From: Laccaria trichodermophora
Lineage: Eukaryota > Basidiomycota > Agaricomycetes > Agaricales > Hydnangiaceae
NCBI GenBank assembly: GCA_018417955.1
Contig: JACTVC010000001.1
Location: 4,092,001 to 4,156,000, forward strand
Length of the DNA stretch: 64,000 bases
Direction of reading: 5' to 3'
In this document: piece after piece, positions 46,425 to 56,700 of the stretch
Position numbering within the stretch: position 1 is the stretch's first letter
How the letters are laid out: every line of letters begins with the position of its first letter
Program-made: the position numbers and the translations under genes
The notes under the pieces: model-generated
What the model was told of the DNA's origin: nothing
The model's input: only the letters and a program-made list of their open reading frames with translations
Database searches by the model: none

Positions 46425-46990
46425 TTCCTTCTCCATCCCCCCTCCCTTTTCTCCCCCCCTTCTCTAACCCTTCCTTGTGTGTGCCTTTCTTCACCCATCT
46501 TTCCCCCCTCCCTTCCATCCCCCCTTCCCTGTGCCCCTGTTCCTTGTACTTCTCTTTGTTCATCCCCCTTCCCTGTGCCTCCCCCCTTCCTTTAGTATAT
46601 GATGAATGTAGTAAAATATATTTTATAATTGAAATACATTAAAACTTGATCTCTATTTGCCTTGTGAGTTTTTAAGGAATTTTGAATATCAAGCTATCAG
46701 TATAAGGTAACTTCAGAATGTAGTAGAATAGTTTTATGTAGCTCTTCTAAGTTCAAATCTAAGTGTGATAAGAAATTCTTAGAATCAAGCTATCAACATA
46801 GAATAGAATGATAGATTGGTTGACTACATTACACAAGTAATTCAGAAGGTCTTGAAAAGCACACAATCACATTAATAATCTGTCTATTCCAGTTGGATTC
46901 CTGCATATTCCAGTCGGAATCCTCTGGAATTCCTGGATTCTGGCTAGAATCTGCAGAATCTGGTAGGAATCAGTGGAGGAATGGAAAGTA
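46425..46990 (-). mobile_element. Element D, truncated member of the modular family
   Basis: Read on the minus strand: terminus CTTTCCATTCCTCCACTGATTCC (from about 46990), palindromic TTCCAG/CTGGAA words to 46880, AT-rich spacer (46600-46870), then a homopurine tract (46600-46430), where it is cut by the 318-bp repeat. The module order equals that of elements A and B, but the G/T-rich part and distal inverted repeat are missing. Confidence 0.58.
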
Positions 46991-47640
46991 TTGCCTGTAC
47001 AAATCGCTCCCATTTCTACAAGGTTAGTGAAAGTACAGGAAAATTTTGTGAAAAATTCTGATATGATGTTCATAGAAAAGAAACTGGTGACTAATGGGGA
47101 TCCTGAAGATGTATATGGTTGTGCTGACACACTGATCACAAAGGAATCACCATTGGTATACATTACCAATTTCTCTAAGAAGCCAATTAACATCTCAGCA
47201 GGACAAGTCATCGCCACAGGACACGACCCTTCAACATGGCTGGATAAGGAAAGCCAATATACTCAATGGGAAACCAACATCATACACATGCACGCAAACC
47301 TCCTCAGAGGCATCCTAAGCTCACAAGGATCTTCAACTGGCAATAACCCCTTAGTGCAAACAACAAGAAGCAAAGTCAAGAATCCTTATGACATGTCAAG
47401 ATGGGATTACACTCTTGATGAGTTACTGGCCAAGCTGCCTCTAGATGGAGGACCCAAGACAGCCGAGATGCCTGAAGATTTCACCAGGACAGTGTCATTC
47501 TTACAGGAAATTGATATATCCCCTCATCTAACTGATGATCAGACAAAACGATTACAGAAAGTCTTAAAGACACTAGTACCTACCACTTTTATGATAAACC
47601 TTAAGCAAATGCCAGCACAGATATATTTAAAGGGCACATT
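46991..47640 (+). pseudogene. Ty3/Gypsy-type pol fragment (protease-RT linker)
   Basis: An open frame of about 210 codons reading VQIAPISTRLVKVQ, SPLVYITNFSKKPINISAGQ, IATGHDPSTWLDK and then GGPKTAEMPEDF, DISPHLTDDQTKRLQKVL. This resembles the segment between the protease and the reverse transcriptase in basidiomycete Gypsy polyproteins. No catalytic RT motif remains. It starts exactly at the end of element D and ends in the repeat array at 47630. Confidence 0.6.
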
Positions 47641-47965
47641 TTTCATTACTTTGCCTAGTCAATTTCATTTCTATTTCATTCCTCTCCAAATGGAATTTTT
47701 CATTCCCTCACTGGCAAATATCATTTACATTTCATTGCACCTCTGGCACATTTTAAAATATTTTTCAAGGCCTAATTCATTCCTCTCCTGATGGAATTTT
47801 TCATTACCTCACTGGTGAATATCATTCACATTTCATTGCAGCTCTGGCACATTTTTCATTACTTTGCCTGGTTAATATCATATGCATTTCATTGCACCAC
47901 TGGCACATTTTTCATTATTTTACCAGGCCAATTTCATTACTATTTCATTCCTTACTGAGAACAAT
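47630..47965. repeat. TTCATT-rich tandem array
   Basis: Degenerate units containing CATTTCATTGCACCTCTGGCACATTTTTCATTACTTTGCC. Its complement contains CAATGAAAT, the core word of the arrays at 45133-45470 and 52183-52555. Confidence 0.65.
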
Positions 47966-48945
47966 TCCTCATTCATTACATCAGGGTCCTGATGAGGATG
48001 GTCACATGACCAATGTCTAAAAATAGCAAAAATCAAAGCTGTAGCCCTGCACTGCAGCTTCCCAACTCTGTTGCAAGTATGTTCTGATGTGCCCTCATTG
48101 TGGCGATATGAGGTAAAAGATGTTTCCCACCACTAGCTTTTTTTTTTTGTATTTTGTCTTTTTTTTCTATGAAAACAACCCCAAACAAAGTCAACATATT
48201 CAGAAACCTAATAGAAGGGGCTACAATTAGCATATTGTGGGAAAATTAACCAAAAGGGGAAGGTGCATGGTCAAAAAGAGAAATTGAAAGTGACAGACTA
48301 CAAAAGATAGACTTCAAAAGTGAAAATATACATAGTAGGACTGAACTGGACTGAACCACAGTCTGGTCTTTTTCCAGTTGCAGTTGCCCACATTTGTGGT
48401 CAGTCCAGTTGCCAGTTGCCATGTTTTTGTAAATATTTAAAAACCCAAAATGACTGGTCTTTCATCCCATCATGTGTTGTACCTTACTCACACACATTTC
48501 CACTTAATCTTTGGTCCCTCAATCATCAAAAACGCTCAAGAATTGGTTGAGATACAGTCATCCACCCCTTAATGATACACCACCCCCATTTGATACACTT
48601 TTGACTAGCACATATCTCACTCAATACAAACTGATTTTTACGAAACAAGTTGTAATGAGTAGTACAAACTCATATCTACCACTGTACATAATTTGGACGC
48701 AATTGAGGCAGAATTGGCAAAGCTGTGGAGCATACAAAATGGACTGATTTTCAGAACTAGCCAAATACAGTCACACCCCTCAATGATATGCCCATAATCT
48801 TAATTTTTCCCTGTAAGATGTGGGTCAAACATTCTGAAATTTGGTATGGTCGTAGAAGGCCATTTATCTGAGATTTCTATGTAGTTTTTGTAGAGAAAGG
48901 TTGTGCTCAAATCTGTTGAAGCTAATTTCTCATTTTGCATATATC
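47966..48945. other. Intergenic with repeat remnants
   Basis: No gene. ACAGTCATCCACCCCTTAATGAT at about 48553 and ACAGTCACACCCCTCAATGAT at about 48768 are related direct words that could be transposon ends. 48340-48420 repeats CCAGTTGC and CTGGACTGAA words like those around element B. Confidence 0.4.
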
Positions 48946-49152
48946 AATAGCAGGTGGAGGACTTTACTCTCCCCCACAGATTCCATGTGGACTCCAGATG
49001 GATTCCATGGGTCCACCTGGACTCCAGGTGGATTTTGAACAATTTTTTTTTGTGGTAACCCAGCCAATTTTTTGTCTAGAATCCATCTGGATTCCAGCTG
49101 GAGTCCAGTTGGAGTCCAGTTGTCCATGTGGACAGCATGGACTCCACCTCAG
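48946..49152. repeat. Palindromic inverted repeat beside element C
   Basis: Left arm AGGTGGAGGACTTTACTCTCCCCCACAGATTCC..., right arm ending GGACTCCACCTCAG. The interior is made of TCCACCTGGA / TCCAGCTGGA words. It is the same architectural motif as the inverted repeats of elements A and B, with a different core word. Confidence 0.55.
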
Positions 49153-49199
49153 AACACAGGGTTAATAGCCTTCAATTGTATTACCTTATTTATTATAAA

Positions 49200-49296
49200 T
49201 AAAAAATAAAAGTGCATCAACAAGAATTGAACTCTTGAGCTCTCAGAATATACTGGCCAGGATGTCCACACAATTAACCATTGAACCACAAGGGCA
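49200..49296 (-). ncRNA. tRNA-like Pol III module beside element C
   Basis: On the minus strand: box-A TGGTTCAATGG (49288-49278), box-B AGTTCAATTCT (49233-49223) with a perfectly paired T-stem (CAAGA with TCTTG), then a T-rich terminator region (TTTTATTTTTT, about 49213-49200). The acceptor stem pairs only partly. It is flanked by inverted repeats of the modular family on both sides. A decayed intron-containing tRNA gene is the alternative. Confidence 0.5.
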
Positions 49297-49309
49297 GTAC
49301 TTATCAGTG

Positions 49310-50922
49310 CCCCACAAAATCCTGCAGGACTCACAGGATTCCTGAGGATTCCTGAAGGACTACACCATAATTTTGGCAAATTTGAGATTTAGGAGAAAAA
49401 TTCTGTCAAGTCCTCAGGATTCCTCAGGACTACATGACATTTAACCATGTGTGACATGTTTAAACACTCACTCTAACTTCCTTAATGAACTTAACTCTAT
49501 TTCCATCCTTAAAGCATTCAGATATCAATACATAGTAGAATTTTATTCTATTTTAAATGACATGAAAATTACTTTACAAGTATACTAAAGGGAGGGGGGA
49601 AGGAGGGACAGACAGGAAGGGGGGTACAGACAGGGGTGGAAGGAGGACAGGAAAGGGAGAACAGACAGGAAGGGATATAGAGAGGAAGGGAGATAGAGAG
49701 GAAGGGGGGACAGACAGAAATGGGGACAGACAGGGAGGGGGGACAGACAGGGAGGAAGGACAGATAGGGAGGGGGGACAGAGAGGGAGGAAGGACAGATA
49801 GGGAGGGGGGGCAGAGAGGGAGGAAGGACAGATAGGGAGGGGACAGACAGGAAGGAAGGATAGAAATGGAGGGGGGACATACTGGGGGTGGGCACTCATT
49901 GCCGCTCATCAGTGGCAGCCTTGTTCACCATTCATCGGCAGTGGTGAGGGGCTCATGTCTGTCTGTGGGCACTCATTGTCTGCGGGTGCTCATCATTCAT
50001 GGGTGGGGGGTCGTCATCATTGTCCATGCATGGGCATCATCGTCTGTGCATGGGCATCGTCATCCGTGCATGGGGCATCGTCGTGCATGGGGGGCTCGTT
50101 GTCATCTGTGTGCACTCATGGGTGGTCATTGTCTGTGGGTGTTTGTCATTCATCTGTGGGTGGGGGGACCGTCGTTGTCTGTGGGTGCTTGCTGTCTGTG
50201 GGTGCTTGTCATTTGTGGGTGGTGGCGGAAGGTGGTGGTGGTGTGGTTGTGGGGTCCCATTCGTTGTCGAAAAAGTCGCCGTCGACATGGCATACCCAGA
50301 TGGGCATGCCATGTCAGCAATTTGGTGGTGGCACCATTTGTTGGGTGCCACTGCTGTTTCTTCATCAGTGTCAGTGTGTGGGCTGTCGTGGTGGTGTGTG
50401 GTGGTGGTGGAACATAGTGGTGGGGTTGTTGTCCTTCATCGTGGGGTTGTGGGCATTCGTCGTTGAGAAAATTGCCGTCAATGTGGCACACCCCATCTGG
50501 GTGTGCCACTTCAGCCATTTGGTGGTGGCACTGTTTGTTGGGCACCACCATCGTTGTTGTTGTTGTTGTTGTCAGGGTCAATGTTGTTGTTGTTGTTGTT
50601 GTCTGTTGCGTGGTGGTCATGGTGGGTGGTGAGGAAAGAGAGAGGTGACATGACATGTCACATATGAGAACCATCATCAACAAACATGTGCACAGGATGC
50701 ATCACATCACATGATGTATCCAAGCACATGCTCATGGGTCATGTGACTCATCAAATGCATCATTCCTGGGACTAGTCCTGTCTGAAAATCCTGAGGACTG
50801 AAGACAGTCCTCAGGAATGGACCCCCACAGGACTCAAAAAATTGGCTGGCACATCAGCCAATATAGAGTCCTGGTAATCCTCAGGAATCCTCAGGAATCA
50901 GTGGGGAACAATAAAGACCTCG
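49310..50922 (+). mobile_element. Modular long-inverted-repeat element C
   Basis: The left terminus CTTATCAGTGCCCCACA (49310) and right terminus (CAGTGGGGAACAATAAAGACCTC, to about 50922) are imperfect inverted repeats. Both are followed inward by TCCTGAGGA / TCCTCAGGA palindromic words. Internal order: AT spacer (49440-49580), homopurine tract (49590-49880), G/T-rich minisatellite (49890-50640), palindromic words (50760-50910). The order matches A and B. Frames in the purine and G/T tracts are compositional. Confidence 0.68.
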
Positions 50923-50929
50923 TCAGGGC

Positions 50930-52163
50930 GTACCCCTAAGCACAAAGTTTCTATGATGGGCTTTTTCACGATGAGCTTCGATATTGAAGAGCAGCAGTGA
51001 GTATATCCACTTTTCGGATGTCTTAAATATCTGAAACTTCTTAGGTTTATCTTCAAAACCAAACTCTCAAAAACCAAAGGGAAGAAAACAAGCAAACAGC
51101 TTGCCAATCTCAAAGAGAAACAAAGTGCTCTCATCTGTCAAATTCATCTATGGCGCCCTGTTCAACTTGTTTATACCCCCCATGTTGCCACATTACTCCC
51201 TTTGGTACATGACAATGAAAATGCAAGTCATCTCTTGAACCCCGAATCGGCGACACTCTTTTTCCCCTTGTCCCTTCCTGCCTCAGTTTGCAGGCTCCCT
51301 GAAATCAAAGAGATACACAACATCGAGCACTGTTTATGTGAACCACAAGCTGATGACACCCTCACCAATATTCGCCACCTTTGACGCATTATCGCTGGAC
51401 TATGGTTATCCAAGAAGCTCAATGTTTCAGGGACAGGAAATCAGCCTAACACATGCATGTTGGACATGTATAATCGGTTACATACTAAGCTACAATGTGC
51501 CGCAAATTGCTACCATACTGCCTACAACACACTCCTCATTCTCGATCCAAACAGCTCATGGAGGGCATGCCTTAAGGAGCTTAATGCAGCGGATATAAGG
51601 GGTCCAGGTAGAGATCCTGATGACCCAGAAGACACAAAGAAATCGAAAGGCTGTTTTGAGCCCTCATGGATTTGGCTGGTGCCGTGCTTGCTAAGTGAAA
51701 GGGGAGATGATCAGATGGAGGATGACTTTAATGACACCATGCATGCTGAATGGGCTCAAACATGGGCTAGAAAGTGTAGATGGAGCGAAGAGTTCTTGAT
51801 AATTCAGGAGGAAATGCGATGGTGGCCTACCATGAATGGTGGGCAGGGTGGTGGTTGGAGCAGGCTAGCCACAGACAGAGTGCAGACCCTTCTGTATCCA
51901 GTGGCATTTCTGCCTATGCTCATAAGCAGGCAAGTATCTGCCTGCGTATGGCTGCTCGGTGTGCCACATATTGGTTGCCAATCATGGAGAAGAACAGAGT
52001 AACAGTAACATGGAGTATAAAATACACACCACCGGAACCACAGATTCCCCTGACGGAAGGTGAGCCAGGGTCGGAGTCAGAGTCAGAGTCGGATTCCAGT
52101 GATGATGAGGAACAATCAGATTCTGGTACTTTAGATATTGAAAAAATTGTTGATTTTGACTAA
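50930..52163 (+). pseudogene. KDZ-type transposon protein, C-terminal fragment
   Basis: The frame reads LANLKEKQSALICQIHLW, then VHDNENASHLLNPESATLF, PQADDTLTNIRHL, a TGA at 51382-51384, RRIIAGLWLSKKLNVSGTG, a block with DIRGPGRDPDDPEDT, PSWIWLVPCLL and EWAQTWARKCRWSEE. After a one- or two-base frame change near 51815 it continues HEWWAGWWLEQASHR, AYAHKQASICLRMAARC, ATYWLPIMEKN and an acidic Ser/Asp/Glu tail ending at 52163. These motifs are those of C-termini of CxC2/KDZ-type proteins in agaricomycetes. The 5' part is missing; element C ends where the fragment begins. Confidence 0.68.
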
Positions 52164-52182
52164 TATTGGTACTTAGTTCATG

Positions 52183-52555
52183 ATTTAAATGAAAAGGTGC
52201 AATGAAATCCCCAGGGATGTTTGAAAAATCACAATGAGAGGTGGTTTGGTTTGTCACATGACTTGATTAAGTAATATGGAAAATATTAACAAAAAATCGC
52301 AATGAAATTCCCCAGGTATCTATTCAAATTGAAAAATCACAATAAAATACCCAGGGCTACAATTGAAAAATCGCAATGAAATTCCCTTGGCCACAATTGA
52401 AAATCACAATGAAATATCCAGGGATACATTTGAAAAATCGCAATGAAATTCCCTGGGTATCTAATGAAAAATCGCAATGAAATACCCAGGGATATGTATT
52501 GAAAAATCGCAATGAAATACCCAGGGCTACATTTGAAAAATCACAAAAGTTTTTT
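52183..52555. repeat. GCAATGAAATACCCAGGG tandem array
   Basis: About ten degenerate units of 35-40 bp of the form GAAAAATCGCAATGAAATACCCAGGGATAC start directly behind the stop codon of the KDZ-type fragment. The core word is shared with the 67-bp array at 45133. Confidence 0.8.
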
Positions 52556-53745
52556 TAAAAAATCTGGGACCCCAGACACCTCTAGTGGCTGAAGAAATAT
52601 ATCCTTAGTCAACCCCAGCTGCAAAATATATTTCTACAGCGTGACAGTCACAATTCAGGGTCCAGGCATAAGACATATATTTTGGGGTGTGTGACACACT
52701 ATAAATATATTTGGTGTGACATTGGAAGTCAAAATATATTTAGGTAAAAGTGGAGATATACAAGCCCCAGGATATATACAATAGAGATATACCCCCTGGC
52801 ATTTAGTCCCATAGTATTCATGGAGTTTGCAAGACTAATGGTCAGTTGTTAGTAGGTGACTGAAGTGTTATTTTTATTGAAATCTAGTACACTAGTAGTT
52901 TCAGGTTATCTCAGGACAGTTCAGGTTGCCCTTGGGTTGCCCCAGGACATCCTGTGATGCCTTCTGACACCCTTGGAAAAAGCTTACAAACATGTTTGTC
53001 CCAGGAAAAAAGTGATTTTCCTGATGTAATAGTCTTTAGTAAATGGGAGATATTTCTAGCTGGCTGGTTGACAACACATTACCTTGAGCTGTTTTGCCAA
53101 ATACTCAGAACAACATACATCCTATGTACTTTTCAATAAAATAGGGAATTCATAATAGTCTTCAGTACAAAGGGAGATATTTCTAGCTGGCTGGTTGACA
53201 ACTCATTACCTTGAGCTAAGAGAGTAGGCTGAAACTTTGTATCAAGCAAACTTGCATTCAATTCTTTTATGAATGTATTGATCTCACTAGAAAGGCTTCA
53301 TTTATGGCTTAAAATGTTGAGAAAACTGTCAAGAACTGGTCTATATAAGATGGTAACAAGCAGAGTGGTATAGTGACCTGCAAAAAAAAATTAGATAAAG
53401 GACCCCAGCCACCCTGTCACAGCCATGGTATGGGGTGACTGGTATGGTATTGTGGTACAACTGGTATTGGAAGATGGACAATACTAGTGGTATGGTATGA
53501 TGTTGGAAAAGTCTGGAATGGTATAAGGTGGCCATTCCACAATACCATTCCATGGTATGACAAGCTGGAATGAAGGTATTCTAAATCAAGGAATTGATGT
53601 ACCTCATAGGTACCCAAAGGTAGATGACTGAAGTGACTGCACTGCATATTCAATACAAAACTGGACTCCACTAGACTCCATAACATTCAACATGAAACTG
53701 GACTGGCTAGATACCTTGGAACAGATTTATCAGTAACTACTCCTG
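52556..53745. other. Intergenic with direct repeat and ATGGTATGG-rich stretch
   Basis: A ~60-bp sequence (GGGAGATATTTCTAGCTGGCTGGTTGACAAC...) occurs at about 53045 and 53171. 53425-53575 is rich in GGTATGG/CCATACC words in both orientations. 52600-52790 repeats ATATATTT. No gene seen. Confidence 0.5.
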
Positions 53746-56700
53746 CTAAAAATATACGTAATCTGAAACATGCATATCATGATCACTACTATTTGCAGAA
53801 ACAACTTTCCTCATCATCATCATTGTCTGTGCTTTTGAATCCATTTCTACATCCTCATTGCTTTTCTCATCACCACTTTGCTCATTAGTGCCTTCCTTAT
53901 TACTGCTTCCCTGATCACTGGCTTCCTCATCACTGCTTTCTGGTCCCTTCTCTATGAGCAGCTTTCCAACTGCATCATGGTCTTCATATGATGCTGCCTT
54001 GAGTGCATTTCCATGCTCTCCTCCTTGTGCATTTACGTCTACTCCCTTGTCTATGAGCAGCTTTGCAATGGCCTCATGGCCTCCAAGTGATGCTGCCTGG
54101 AGTGCATTTCCATATTCCCCTCCCTGTGAATTTACATCTGCTCCCTTCTTTATGAGCAGCTTTGCAATGGCCTCATGGCCTCCAAGTGATGCTGCCTGGA
54201 GTGCATTTCCATATTCCCCTCCCTGTGCATTTACATCTGCTCCCTTCTTTATGAGCAGCTTTGCAATGGCCTCATGGCCTCCATATGATGCTGCCTGGAG
54301 TGCATTTCCATAGTGTCCTCCCTTTGCATGTATATCTGCTCCCTTGTCTATGAGCAGCTTTGCAATGGCCTCATGGCCTCCATATGATGCTGCCTGGAGT
54401 GCATTTCCATACTCCCCCCCCTGTGCATCTGCATCAGCTCCTTTGTCCATGAGCAGCTTTGCAATTGCCTGATGGCCTACAAGTGATGCTGCCTGGAGTG
54501 CATTTCCATATTTCCCTCTCTGTGCATGTATATCTGCTCCCTTCTCTATGAGCAGCTTTGCAATTGCCTCATGGCCTCCATACAATGCTACCTGGAGTGC
54601 ATTTTCACTGAATCCTCCCTGTGCATTTACATCTGCTCCCTTCTCTATGAGCAGCTTTGCAATTGCCTCATGGCCTCCATATGATGCTGCCTGGAGTGCA
54701 TTTCCATGGTGTCCTCCCTCTGCATGTATATCTGCTCCCTTCTCTATGAGCAGCTTTGCAATTGCCTCATGGCCTCCAGATGATGCTGCCTGGAGTGCAT
54801 TTCCAAAGAATCCCCCCTGTGCATTTACATCTGCTCCCTTCTCTATGAGCAGCTTTGCAATTGCCTCATGGCCTCCATATGATGCTGCCTGGAGTGCATT
54901 TCCATACTCCCCCCCCTGTGCATCTGCATCAGCTCCTTTATCCATGAGCAGCTTTGCAATTGCCTGATGGCCTCCAAGTGATGCTGCCTGGAGTGCATTT
55001 CCATATTCCCCTCCCTGTGAATTTACATCTGCTCCCTTCTCTATGAGCAGCTTTGCAATTGTCTCATGGCCTCCATATGATGCTGCATGAAGTGCATTTT
55101 CATATGGTCCTCCCTGTGCATGTACATCTGCTCCCTTGTCTATGAGCAGCTTTGCAATTGCCTCATTGCCTCTATATGATGCTGCCTGGAGTGCCTTTCC
55201 ATGGTGTCCTCCCTGTGCATTTACATCTGCTCCCTCCTCTATGAGCAGCTTTGCAATTGCCTCATGGCCTTCATATGATGCTGCCTGGAGTGCATTTCCA
55301 AAGAATCCCCCCTCTATGAGCAGCTTTGCAATTGCCTTATGGCCTCCATATGATGCTGCCTGGAGTGCATTTCCAGAATGTCCTCCCTGTGCATTTGCAT
55401 CTGCTCCCTTCTTTATGAGCAGCTTTGCAATTGCCTCATGGCCTCCAGATGATGCTGCCTGGAGTGCATTTCCATGGCGTCCTCCCTGTGCATTTACATC
55501 TGCTCCCTTCTCTATGAGCAGCTTTGCAATTGCCTCATGGCCTCCAAATGATGCTGTCTGGAGTGCATTTCCAAAGAATCCCCCCTGTGCATTTACATCT
55601 GCTCCCTTCTCTATGAGCAGCTTTGCAATTGCCTCTTGGCCTTGCTGTGATGCTGCCTTGAGTGCATTTCCATGGCGTCCTCCCTTTGCATGTATATCTG
55701 CTCCCTTGTCTATGAGCAGCTTTGCAATTGCCTCATGGCCTCCATATGATGCTGCCTGGAGTGCATTTTCACTGAATCCTCCCTGTGCATTTGCATCTGC
55801 TCCCTTCTCCATGAGCAGCTTTGCAATTGCCTCATGGCCTTCATATGATGCTGCCTGGAGTGCATTTCCAAAGAATCCTCCCTGTGCATTTACATCTGCT
55901 CCCTTATTTATGAGCAGCTTTGCAATTGCCTCATGGCCTCCATATGATGCTGCCTGGAGTGCATTTCCATACTTCCCCCCCTGTGCATCTACATCTGCCC
56001 TCATTTCCAACAAAACATATGATGCTTTAGTTAGTCCAGTGAGTGATGCATAATACAGTGGTTTAGGAATCTTGTCCCTCGTTTTTTTCCTATAGGTTCT
56101 ATCTATATCATAAATTTGGACCCAGTTCACAAAAGCATTATTTCCAGCAGCCAGAAGGTTCATAATCAATGCAAATATTGAAGATGACTGAGATTTGCTC
56201 TTGCAACCAGAATGTGCATGTATGATCCAGTGTTCTGCAGCATATTTTGCAAGAGGGGAAGATACATCCAGATTGATATCAAGTGGCTCACATGTATTGA
56301 ATTGCAGAAGATAGGCCAGACAGATTTGAGATATGACAGAGTGTGATAGCTCCTCACTGAAACTGAAGTATCTGACTTGCTTCAAATAATGGCTTTGAAT
56401 ATACTGGGATATTAGATATTCTTTGACAGAAAAGTGAGAAAGCTTGATAAAACCTGTTTAATGGTCAGTACTTATTCCAATTTGTCATTCTTCTAACCAC
56501 ACCTTCTGATTCTATAAGAAAACTAGAACCAATTTTTAAGACATCCTTAATATCTTGAAGTTCATTATCAGAATTGTACTCTGGTCCATTTTCAGCAGAA
56601 AGGTCAATAGAAGCAGTTGCAGCCAACTCTTCCAGTCTCAGTGGACGAACAGCAAAAGACAGCCACTGTAGAAAGGTTTTGGCATAACCATAATCTTTTT

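Noticed and set aside
49569..50683. Pro/Ser/Leu- and Val/Cys/Gly-rich frames in element C
   Set aside because: Explained by the homopurine tract and the G/T-rich minisatellite; open on both strands.
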